Below are positions 34,364 to 41,830 of a DNA stretch of 64,000 nt, piece by piece; the stretch's first letter is position 1; each line of letters begins with the position of its first letter. The position numbers and the translations under genes were made by a program. Source of the stretch: Planctomycetota bacterium (GTDB taxonomy: Bacteria; Planctomycetota; UBA1135; GCA-002686595). The notes below the pieces were generated by a model, which searched no databases, was not told where the DNA came from, and was given only the letters and a program-made list of their open reading frames with translations. The stretch spans positions 558,001 through 622,000 of the forward strand of contig JADJQU010000003.1 in NCBI GenBank assembly GCA_016712565.1. Direction: 5' to 3'.

Positions 34364-34669
34364 GTCCAGCTCCTATGTACCCGGCCACGGGTGCCCGTGG
34401 GGCGGTTTCTCACCGCGATCGCCGCGCATTCCGCCTCGCGGCGGCCTCGAAGTGACTCTCCCGTCATGCCCGACGGTTGCCCCGGTGTCACAGCACCCTG
34501 CCGGGCCGTGCCGGGGCCGGTCCCCCGCCACCGCTACAGCACGCGCCACCTCGGGCGAGGCTCATGGCGTGCGCGCGACCATGGCGGCGCTGGGACCCGG
34601 GGCGCACTCCCTGCGCAGCCGGCTCCCATCCTGCAACGCGCCCGAAGGTCCGCGCGGGCAGTCGGGAAA
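34364..34669. other. Spacer without gene
   Basis: There are 306 bases between the starts and stops of two minus-strand genes. No convincing ORF is present. It probably holds the promoter of the sulfatase-like gene. Confidence 0.4.
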
Positions 34670-35353
34670 TCAACAGGAGGGCCAGGAGCCGCCGAGATGC
34701 TGGGCGAACCACTCGCAGGCCAATTCGGCCACCTGCTCCAAGGCGCCGCGCTCCTCGAACAGGTGCGAGGCACCGGGGACTACCACCAGGTCCTTCTTGC
34801 CGCAGAGTCGGAGGTAGGCCTCGCGGTTCAGCCGCAGCACTTCCTCGTCGCGGCCGCCGACGATCAGGCGCGTGGGCGCGCACACGTGCTCGAGGGCGTC
34901 GCCCGCGAGATCGGGGCGGCCGCCGCGGGAAACCACGGCGTGGATGCTGCCCCGGCGTGAGGCGCTGATCAGGGCCGCGGCGGCGCCGGTGCTGGCGCCG
35001 AACAGGCCGATGGGCAGGTTGCGCGTGTCCATGCGCCGTTCCAGTTCGTCCACGGCCGCGTCCAGCCGCCGGGCCAGCAGCTCCACGTCGAAACGCAGCC
35101 GCCCGCCCAACTCGTCCCGAAGCTCCTCCTCGGGAGAGAGCAGGTCGAGGAGCAGGGTGGCGAAGCCCACCGACGCCAGCGCCCGGGCCACGGCCTGATT
35201 GCGCGGACTCTTGCGGCTGCTGCCCGACCCATGGGCGAAGAGCACCACGCCGTGGGCCAACCGGGGAATGGCCAGGTCTCCGCTCAACTGCTGGCCGCCG
35301 ACGGCGACCTCGAAGGCGAAGGGCGATGGCAGGTCCGTGTACGTGAGCTCCAT
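34670..35353 (-). CDS. Dienelactone-hydrolase-like alpha/beta hydrolase
   Basis: This 227-residue cytoplasmic alpha/beta hydrolase has an oxyanion region GVVLFAHGSGSSRKSP, the nucleophile elbow GLFGASTGAAAAL (Gly-x-Ser-x-Gly variant with Ser), an acid in LIVGGRDEEVLRLN and the catalytic His in VPGASHLFEE, so the triad is complete. Sequences of this type are often fused to, or next to, a phosphoribosyltransferase domain like the one encoded at 49502. Substrate is unknown. Confidence 0.8.
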   Translation of the reverse strand: MELTYTDLPSPFAFEVAVGGQQLSGDLAIPRLAHGVVLFAHGSGSSRKSPRNQAVARALASVGFATLLLDLLSPEEELRDELGGRLRFDVELLARRLDAAVDELERRMDTRNLPIGLFGASTGAAAALISASRRGSIHAVVSRGGRPDLAGDALEHVCAPTRLIVGGRDEEVLRLNREAYLRLCGKKDLVVVPGASHLFEERGALEQVAELACEWFAQHLGGSWPSC

Positions 35354-35658
35354 GGGGTGACCTTCCGATCAAGATCCTGCGGCACGGAGGCGCGCGTGCC
35401 CATCGGCCCGAATTCGAATCGCGAGTTGCTGGAGTCCGTAGCGGAGCCGCGTCCGCCCTGGGCCGAGGCCCCCCCCACCGCGGGTCGCGGGCGTGGCCCG
35501 GGGAACGCACGGCGAAGGACCCTCTGCGCACATGGGCGGATTCGAATACGCCACCGGCTCCAGGGGTGAGCACGACGGCACGCCCTAGCGTCGTCCATCC
35601 AACGTCCTCCTGCCCCGCCGGGGAACCGCTGCCCGGCGCGAGCCCCAGGTCCAACACC
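35354..35658. other. Divergent intergenic region
   Basis: There are 305 bases between the divergent hydrolase and nitroreductase genes. No ORF worth calling is present. Promoters for both genes are expected here but no clear consensus was found. Confidence 0.4.
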
Positions 35659-36288
35659 ATGGAATCCGCCCATCCCGAATTCCCGCCGTGCCTCTCCGAG
35701 TCCTCCGATCGGCCCGCGACCTGCGGCGTGGACGTGCTGGCCGCGATTCACGACCGGCGCGCCGTGCGCTCCTACACCGGCGTGCCCGTGGACGCCGCGC
35801 AGATCCACGCGCTGCTGGACTCCGCCGTCAGGGCGCCGAGCGCCGTCAACGCACAGCCTTGGGCCTTCGTCGTGGTGCAGGACCCTCTGCTCCTGGCGCG
35901 CATCTCCGCGCGCAGCAAGGCAAAGGCCCTGGCGTCGATGCGGCCGGGAACGCCCCAGTGGGCGCGGCGGGAGATGCTCCTCGATCCTGACTTCGACGTG
36001 CTCTACGGCGCGGGCACGCTGATCGTGATCGTGGCCTCCCCGGGCGAATGGCACGTGAACGAGGACTGCTGCCTCGCCGGTCAGAACTTGATGCTGGCCG
36101 CCCACGGCATGGGTCTGGGAACCTGCCCGATCGGCTTCGCCCGCGCGGCCCTCGAGGAACCGGACCTGCGGGCCGAGCTCTCGATCCCCGCCGACCACGC
36201 GGTGGTCCTGCCGATCATCGTCGGCCACCCGCGCGAACTGCCGCCGACACCCCCCCGGCGCGCGCCCAGGGTCTTGGCCTGGAAGTGA
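35659..36288 (+). CDS. Nitroreductase-family FMN oxidoreductase
   Basis: This 209-residue flavoprotein of the nitroreductase fold would use NAD(P)H to reduce nitro compounds, quinones or similar. FMN-binding marks are RRAVRSYTG near residue 33, APSAVNAQPWAFVVV and the late GMGLGTCPIGFARAALEE. It is a single-domain homodimer type. ATG 35659 was chosen since the in-frame upstream region is non-conserved. Substrate cannot be told from sequence. It is convergent with the cytochrome operon. Confidence 0.85.
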   Translation: MESAHPEFPPCLSESSDRPATCGVDVLAAIHDRRAVRSYTGVPVDAAQIHALLDSAVRAPSAVNAQPWAFVVVQDPLLLARISARSKAKALASMRPGTPQWARREMLLDPDFDVLYGAGTLIVIVASPGEWHVNEDCCLAGQNLMLAAHGMGLGTCPIGFARAALEEPDLRAELSIPADHAVVLPIIVGHPRELPPTPPRRAPRVLAWK

Positions 36289-36321
36289 GCGGAGTCAGGC
36301 GGCGCGAGCGGGGCCCTTCGC

Positions 36322-37695
36322 TCACTCATTGCCGTCGGGGTGGCACTGGTAGCAGGCCGGCGAGGACCAGACGTAGTTGTTCACGCCGCTGTGCTCGCCG
36401 TTCATGTTCGACTGGCTGTGCTCGTGGCAGTGGGTGCAGGAGAAGACCTGGTAATTCGACGGCTGCAGGTGGCAGTCGGCGCAGTCGAGGTTGCCGTGGC
36501 CGCCGCCGTTGAGCGGGCACGCGTGCTGGAAATTCCCCGGGACCCAGTTGTTCGTGCCGTGGCAGGTCTCGCAGCTCGTCGGGAAGCCCGCATTGGCGTG
36601 GTTGGGGTTCGTGGTGCCGTTGTAGTCGGCCTGGTGGCAGGCGACGCATCCGTTCGAGATCCCGGCGTGGTTGAAGTTCGCCCCTTGCCAGTCGGACGTG
36701 TCGTGGCAGGTCTCGCAGTTGGTCGAGATGTTCATCGCGACGTGATTCGGGTTCTGGGCGCCGTTGTAGTCGGCCAGGTGACAGGTGACGCAGCCGTTCG
36801 AGATTCCGGTGTGATTGAAGTTCGCCCCCTGCCAGCCGGAGGTTCCGTGGCAACTCGCGCAATCGGTCGAGATGTTCAGCGCGACGTGATTCGGGCTCTG
36901 GGCTCCGTTGTAGTCGGCCAGGTGGCAGTCGACGCAGTCGCTGGGCGTGCCCGCGAACACGCCTCCCACGTGGCAATCGATGCAGTTGGCAGCCAGGTGA
37001 CGGCCGGTGAGCGGGAAGCCGCCGTGGTTGAAGCCGCCCCCGGTCCACGTGGTCGGAATGTGGCAGCGGTCGCAGTCGGAGGTCCAACCCTGCGCCAGGT
37101 GATCCGGTGTCGTGGCGCGCGCCAGATCACTCCGGTGGCAGGCGAGGCACTCGGCGTCGGCGTGGTCGAAGCGGCCGAGCGTCGCATTCTCGTGGCAGCG
37201 CCAGCAGGCCGCCGCCGCGTGGGCTCCCACGAGCGGGAAGCGCGTGCGCGAGTGGGAGGCGATCTCCGGCGACGGCCGCCAGTGCTCCTGGCCGTGGCAG
37301 GTTTCACATTGATTCCCCGCCAGGCCCTGGTGAATGTCCTCGTGACAGCCCGCGCAGCCGCGGGCGGCGAAACCGGCCACCGGACCGCGGTCGTTGTGGC
37401 AGCGCAGGCACTCGGCGGCCGTGTGGGCGCCCTGCAGCACGACGCCTGTCTCGGCCCCGTGGTCGAATTGGAAGTCCGCCTTGAGCTCGTTCCAGCCCGA
37501 ACCCGTGTGGCACAGGGAACAGTCGGCCGGGAACGACTCGTGGGGCACCACCGGTCCGCGGCCCTCCCACCAGCCCTGGGGCGGCACGCCCTCGCGGCCC
37601 AAGGCGCAGGACAGCGCGACGAGGAGCAACAGGGCCCCGACCCAGCCGCGGCGGCGAATCCGACGTTGCGGCTCGCGATCTTCGTTGTGGTTCAT
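36322..37695 (-). CDS. Exported multiheme cytochrome c with 17 CxxCH motifs
   Basis: This 457-residue protein begins with a membrane/signal segment (GWVGALLLLVALSCAL) and carries 17 CxxCH heme-binding motifs, from CSLCH to CYQCH, about one per 25 residues. Residues around 255-400 consist of three near-identical 48-residue units containing ADYNGAQ or ADYNGTT, NPNH and FNH; the DNA repeats at 144-bp steps. Histidine-rich FDH/FNH...GxH signatures supply distal ligands. It is the last gene of a four-gene operon, 27 bp after the beta-barrel gene. It could be the cell-surface or terminal cytochrome of a conduit. The segment ending in SCALG may be a lipobox variant, so a lipoprotein anchor is possible. 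Confidence 0.88.
   Translation of the reverse strand: MNHNEDREPQRRIRRRGWVGALLLLVALSCALGREGVPPQGWWEGRGPVVPHESFPADCSLCHTGSGWNELKADFQFDHGAETGVVLQGAHTAAECLRCHNDRGPVAGFAARGCAGCHEDIHQGLAGNQCETCHGQEHWRPSPEIASHSRTRFPLVGAHAAAACWRCHENATLGRFDHADAECLACHRSDLARATTPDHLAQGWTSDCDRCHIPTTWTGGGFNHGGFPLTGRHLAANCIDCHVGGVFAGTPSDCVDCHLADYNGAQSPNHVALNISTDCASCHGTSGWQGANFNHTGISNGCVTCHLADYNGAQNPNHVAMNISTNCETCHDTSDWQGANFNHAGISNGCVACHQADYNGTTNPNHANAGFPTSCETCHGTNNWVPGNFQHACPLNGGGHGNLDCADCHLQPSNYQVFSCTHCHEHSQSNMNGEHSGVNNYVWSSPACYQCHPDGNE
36545..36960. repeat. Three 144-bp tandem units inside cytochrome gene
   Basis: The anchor GCCGTTGTAGTCGGC (or TCCGTTGTAGTCGGC) recurs at 36616, 36760 and 36904, exactly 144 bp apart, matching the 48-residue protein repeats with two hemes each. 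High identity between units implies recent duplication or gene conversion. Borders are approximate. Confidence 0.75.
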
Positions 37696-37722
37696 GGCTT
37701 GGATGGCGCGGGTCCGGTGGGC

Positions 37723-39384
37723 TTAGAAGCGACGCTGGAGGAACAGGCCCAGCGCCTGCGAATCCTGCTCGTCGCCGAATCGGGTTTCGCCGCTGAGGGA
37801 AAGCAGGGTGTGGCTCCCGAGCTGCAGGTCCCAGCCCGCGCGCACGGCGTATTGGAGCAGGGTCGCCTGGCTGCCCGTGAAGTCCTGCTGGTCGGCCTCG
37901 GCCGCCTCGGCGTCCAGGCGCCAGGTGCCCAGGGAGGTGGCGCGCCAGACCCCCAGGCGCAGGCCCAGCACGTCGCTGAACTTGCCCTGGGTGGCGAACA
38001 GCGAGCCCGAGAGCTCGCCCGCGCCGAAAACGACGCCCCGCAGGCCCCCGCGCAGCTCCGCGTGGCCGCCGTCGTCGTCCTGGTCGCTCCAATGGTCCGC
38101 GCGGACCGAGAGGCGGAAGTCCTGGGTCAGCGACTTGGAGGCGGACAGGCCCACGCGCGTCACCTCGCCGTCGGAGAGCGTGGCGGCCGTGGCGGCCGGA
38201 ATTTCGTCGCGCAACAGCTCGGGCCAGCGGAACTGGCTCGCGTTGAGGCCCACGCTGAGCCCGTTCTCGAAGCGCCAGGTCGCCTGGGCGAAGGCCTGGG
38301 TCAACTCCGCGCCCGCGGACTTCGTCCCGTCGCTGGAGGTGTACAGGTCCACCCAGGCCGAGCCATAAAGGGACAAACGCTGGCCCGCGCGCCAGTGGCC
38401 GTTGAGCACGAACAGGTCGCGGTCCGCGCTGCCCTCGTGCCAGGTCTTCTGGAAACCGACGCCCAGGGCCCCATGCTCGTCCTCGCCGGCCACCAGGCGA
38501 TAGTAGAGCGAGGCCGCCACGTCGTCGCCCGTGGAACGGTCCAGGTCCACGGCGGGCAGCAGGCCCGCGCTGGCACCGAAGCGATCGCCGCCTTGGGTGC
38601 GCCAGGTGACCTCGGCCCCGTCCAGCACGCCGAACTCGGGGAATTCGTGCTGCAGGAAGCGGCCCAATTCGACGCGCCTCCCGTTGCCGCGCACGCCGCC
38701 CCACCACAGGGAGGCCTGGTCGATGCGGCCGCCGGTGCGCTCGTCGTCACCGTCGTCCCAGAGGGAGCTGGCGCGGCGGTAGACCTCGCCGTCGAACTCC
38801 AGGGCGCCGCCCTTGCCGAAGGGATTCTGGAGCTCCAGGTCGAGCCCGCTGCGGGCGAAGGTGTAGTCCTGGCTGCCCCCCGAATCCGCCTGCGTCCAGT
38901 CCCCCTGGAGGAACCAGCGGCCCCGCAACGACCGCTCGCGTTCGTCGTTGGCCGGGCCCTGCACGGGCGCCAGCAACGGCTGGTTGGGATCGAACTTCTC
39001 CGCGGGCTGGGTCCAGGGGAGCGGCGCGCCGGGCTGGACGCCGCCGGCCGGCCGCGAAAGGGGCACGAGGGCCTCGCCCGAGGTGCCGATCACGGGCGGA
39101 TTGGCCCCGCTGCAGTCGATGCGCGAGGAACCCTTGGTGACCCCGCGCACCACGCACTCGAACATCGGCGCTCCGTCGGGGAACAACTGCACGCGATCCC
39201 CCACCGCGAGGCCCGCGTCGCTGCCCACGTCGAGGTAGGCGCGCTCCCCCTGCACGGCGGTGACTCGCACCGGGACGCGGCGGTACTCGACCTCCTGCTG
39301 AGCGGCGACGGCGGGAACTCCGGCGGCCGAGACGAGCACGGCGGCCGCGCTCCAACGGAACAGGGCGTCTTGGAAATTTCGCAT
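37723..39384 (-). CDS. Predicted outer-membrane beta-barrel (porin) of cytochrome operon
   Basis: This 553-residue protein starts with a signal peptide (AAAVLVSAAGVPAVAAQ). A small N-terminal beta domain follows (AYLDVGSDAGLAVGDRVQLF), then roughly 400 residues of alternating amphipathic strands rich in Gly, Ser and aromatic residues (FGASAGLLPAVDLDR, LSLYGSAWVDLYTS, LGLRLGVWRATS), ending in QRRF, with the C-terminal Phe typical of outer-membrane barrels. It lacks heme motifs. Position between two multiheme cytochromes, 4 bp after the first, suggests that it sheathes a cytochrome through the outer membrane, as in MtrB/PCC porins; sequence similarity to those is not obvious. Confidence 0.75.
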   Translation of the reverse strand: MRNFQDALFRWSAAAVLVSAAGVPAVAAQQEVEYRRVPVRVTAVQGERAYLDVGSDAGLAVGDRVQLFPDGAPMFECVVRGVTKGSSRIDCSGANPPVIGTSGEALVPLSRPAGGVQPGAPLPWTQPAEKFDPNQPLLAPVQGPANDERERSLRGRWFLQGDWTQADSGGSQDYTFARSGLDLELQNPFGKGGALEFDGEVYRRASSLWDDGDDERTGGRIDQASLWWGGVRGNGRRVELGRFLQHEFPEFGVLDGAEVTWRTQGGDRFGASAGLLPAVDLDRSTGDDVAASLYYRLVAGEDEHGALGVGFQKTWHEGSADRDLFVLNGHWRAGQRLSLYGSAWVDLYTSSDGTKSAGAELTQAFAQATWRFENGLSVGLNASQFRWPELLRDEIPAATAATLSDGEVTRVGLSASKSLTQDFRLSVRADHWSDQDDDGGHAELRGGLRGVVFGAGELSGSLFATQGKFSDVLGLRLGVWRATSLGTWRLDAEAAEADQQDFTGSQATLLQYAVRAGWDLQLGSHTLLSLSGETRFGDEQDSQALGLFLQRRF

Positions 39385-39388
39385 GGAG

Positions 39389-41824
39389 CTAGCCGCCCTT
39401 CTTGAAGCCGTGGCAGTCGGCGCATTCCCTCCCCAGGGGCCGGTAGCGCACGAGGCGCGCTCCGGACGGCAGCGTGAGCGGCACGTGGCAGGCCGCGCAC
39501 GCGACCTTCGCATGGGTCGCATCGAGGCTGAAGCGAGCGTCGCGCTGGTGGTCGAAGGTCACCTGGGTGAAGGGCCCGCTCGAACTGTGGCAGCGCGAAC
39601 AGGCATCCGTGCCCGAGGGCCCTTCGGCGAACTGTCCCCCGTGGGGGTCCGCGTGGCAGTCGATGCAGGCAGCGCCCGCCGCGCGGCCCAGGGTGCTCTT
39701 GCCCAGGGCCAGGGCCTGCTGGTCCGGCGCGTGGCAGGCCACGCAGGCCGCTTCGGCGTGGGCGCCCTCCAGGCGGAACCCGGTCCAGATCAGGTGGTCG
39801 AAGCCCGCGGAGCTGGCGCCCGCGAAGGACTCCTGAGTGTGGCAACGGGCACAGCCGGCGGCCCCACCGATGGACGCGGGCGTGCCGGGTCGATCGAAGC
39901 GGCCGCCGTGGGGATCGACGTGACAGGCCTCGCAACGTTCCTGGCGCCCGGCGCACTCGGGGAAGCGCTCGGAGGCCCGACCGAAGGTGCGCACGGCCGA
40001 GCCCGGGCCCTGCCCCTTGAGGGGTTCGTGGCACACGGCGCAGTCCGCCCGCTGGTGGGCGCCCACGAGGGAGAAGCCGGTCCACGCGCCGTGATCGAAG
40101 CGACGCGCGACCGGGCCGCGGAAGGACTCGGTGGTGTGGCAGGCCGCGCACGCTCCGCCGCGGGGATCGCCGGCGAGGTCCGCGGGTGCGACCGCACGGC
40201 CCGGCCCCGTGGCGAAGGCGTCGGCGTGGACGTCCACGTGGCAGGTGGCACATTCCCGCAGGCGTTCCCGTGTCGCGCCGAACTGCTCCGCGGCGCGCCC
40301 GAAGCGCCGGCCGCCGGAATCCGGGGTCGCGCTCGGACGGTGGCAGCTTTCGCAGGCGATCCGCAGGTGGGCGCCGTCCAAGGGGAAGCCCGCGGATCGG
40401 TCGTGGTCGAAGCGCTCGCGCAGGGGGCCCGGGCCTGAGAAGGAGCGGGTGTCGTGGCACGCGGCGCAGCCCCCGCGCCCCTGATCCGGCAGGGTGGCGC
40501 GCACTTCGGGTCCCGTGAACTTGCCGTCGTGGACGTCCACGTGGCAGGCACCGCATTCCGCGGGAGTGCCCACGAACCGAACGCCGCCGCCGGGAAGCCC
40601 CGGGTCCTTCTGGTGACAGGCGGAGCACTCGGCGCGCCCGTGTGCGCCCTCCAACACGAAACCCGTGGCGGCGTGCTCGGCCGCGCCGAACAGGGAAGGC
40701 TTGAACTGTTGACGGCCGTGGCAGGCCAGGCAGTCCTTGCCCTCGGGCCCGCGCCGCGAGGCGGCCCGGCCGGCGAATTGGCCCCCGTGGGGATCCGCGT
40801 GGCAGGCGGCGCAATCGTCCGGCTTGCGGCCGGGGTAGCGCTCGCCAAAGCTCGCCGCGACGGCGACGCCTTGCGCGTAATTCCCGTGGCAGCCCGCGCA
40901 GGCCACTTGCTGGTGGGGAGCCTCGAGGGGAAAGCCCGTGGCCCCGTGCCAGTCGGTGGACTCCAGGGGGCGCGCCTCGCGGAAAGGGCCGCGCTCGGGA
41001 TCGTGACACACCCTGCACGCCGCGTCGGCGGAGGCCGCGCCCATGGGGGCCACGGCACCCTCGACGAAGCCGGCGCCGTGGGGCGACTCGTGGCATTCGG
41101 CGCAGGCGCGCGTCCGCGGCGCCGACTCGCGCTCCCCCAGGCTCTCCACCGAGTTCGGGCCGCCCTTGGGGTGGCAGTCCAGGCAGGCCGCGCGGGCGTG
41201 GGCTCCGCGGCCGGTGAACGCGGCGCCGTGCTCGAAGGTCGCCACCTGGGTGAAGGGCAGCGACTGGCCGTGGCAATCGGCGCAGGCCCGGCGCATGCGG
41301 CCCTCGTGGGGGTCCTTGTGGCAACTGGCGCAGTCCTGGCTCAGGCCCGTGAAGCGCTGCTCTCCGGCCGCGAGCACCGCGGCGTCGGCTTGGAGGTGGC
41401 AACGGGCGCAGGCAAGTCCCACGTGGGCCCCGGCCAACAGGAAACCCAGGGATGCGTGGTCGTAGCGCGATCGGTCGGGGATGCCCGCCTGGGCGAAGGC
41501 GCGCTCGCCCGAGAGCTCCAGTTCGGCGCCATGGTGTTCCAGGTGGCAGTGGGCGCAGTCCTCGGCGGCCTGCACGCCGTGAAGCCCGCGCTTCGACTCC
41601 AAGGCCGCCGCGATGGGCCCGTGGCACTTCAGGCAGGCCTCGCGCAGGGACTGCCCGAAGGTGCCGTGACAGGCGTCGCAACCCTCGGCCCCCTGCAGCG
41701 TGGCCACCTGCTGGTGCACCGGCGAGAGCTCCCCCGGGGAGGTGCGCCCCAAATCCAGCGTGAACAAGAACAGCACGACGGCAAGCGAGAGCAGCGAGAG
41801 CAGGAGTTTGGGAGAGACTCGCAT
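39389..41824 (-). CDS. Exported multiheme cytochrome c with 26 CxxCH motifs
   Basis: This 811-residue protein has an N-terminal hydrophobic segment (LLLSLLSLAVVLFLFTL) that is a signal peptide or membrane anchor. There are 26 CxxCH motifs. They occur in a modular pattern: FDH-x(n)-GFxLxGAH-x(n)-CxxCH, then CHxDPHGGxF, repeated about seven times (for example FDHGAWTGFSLVGAHQRADC and CHADPHGGQF). The regular spacing implies a long wire-like heme chain in the periplasm. It is encoded 6 bp downstream of the oxidoreductase gene and 4 bp upstream of the barrel gene. No substrate-binding domain is seen, so electron transfer is the likely role. Confidence 0.88.
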   Translation of the reverse strand: MRVSPKLLLSLLSLAVVLFLFTLDLGRTSPGELSPVHQQVATLQGAEGCDACHGTFGQSLREACLKCHGPIAAALESKRGLHGVQAAEDCAHCHLEHHGAELELSGERAFAQAGIPDRSRYDHASLGFLLAGAHVGLACARCHLQADAAVLAAGEQRFTGLSQDCASCHKDPHEGRMRRACADCHGQSLPFTQVATFEHGAAFTGRGAHARAACLDCHPKGGPNSVESLGERESAPRTRACAECHESPHGAGFVEGAVAPMGAASADAACRVCHDPERGPFREARPLESTDWHGATGFPLEAPHQQVACAGCHGNYAQGVAVAASFGERYPGRKPDDCAACHADPHGGQFAGRAASRRGPEGKDCLACHGRQQFKPSLFGAAEHAATGFVLEGAHGRAECSACHQKDPGLPGGGVRFVGTPAECGACHVDVHDGKFTGPEVRATLPDQGRGGCAACHDTRSFSGPGPLRERFDHDRSAGFPLDGAHLRIACESCHRPSATPDSGGRRFGRAAEQFGATRERLRECATCHVDVHADAFATGPGRAVAPADLAGDPRGGACAACHTTESFRGPVARRFDHGAWTGFSLVGAHQRADCAVCHEPLKGQGPGSAVRTFGRASERFPECAGRQERCEACHVDPHGGRFDRPGTPASIGGAAGCARCHTQESFAGASSAGFDHLIWTGFRLEGAHAEAACVACHAPDQQALALGKSTLGRAAGAACIDCHADPHGGQFAEGPSGTDACSRCHSSSGPFTQVTFDHQRDARFSLDATHAKVACAACHVPLTLPSGARLVRYRPLGRECADCHGFKKGG

Positions 41825-41830
41825 GGCGGC

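Noticed and set aside
36340..39405. 1021-codon plus-strand open frame opposite the 17-heme cytochrome and barrel genes
   Set aside because: Valine/alanine/arginine-rich translation with no domains; it is the antisense of codon-biased real genes.
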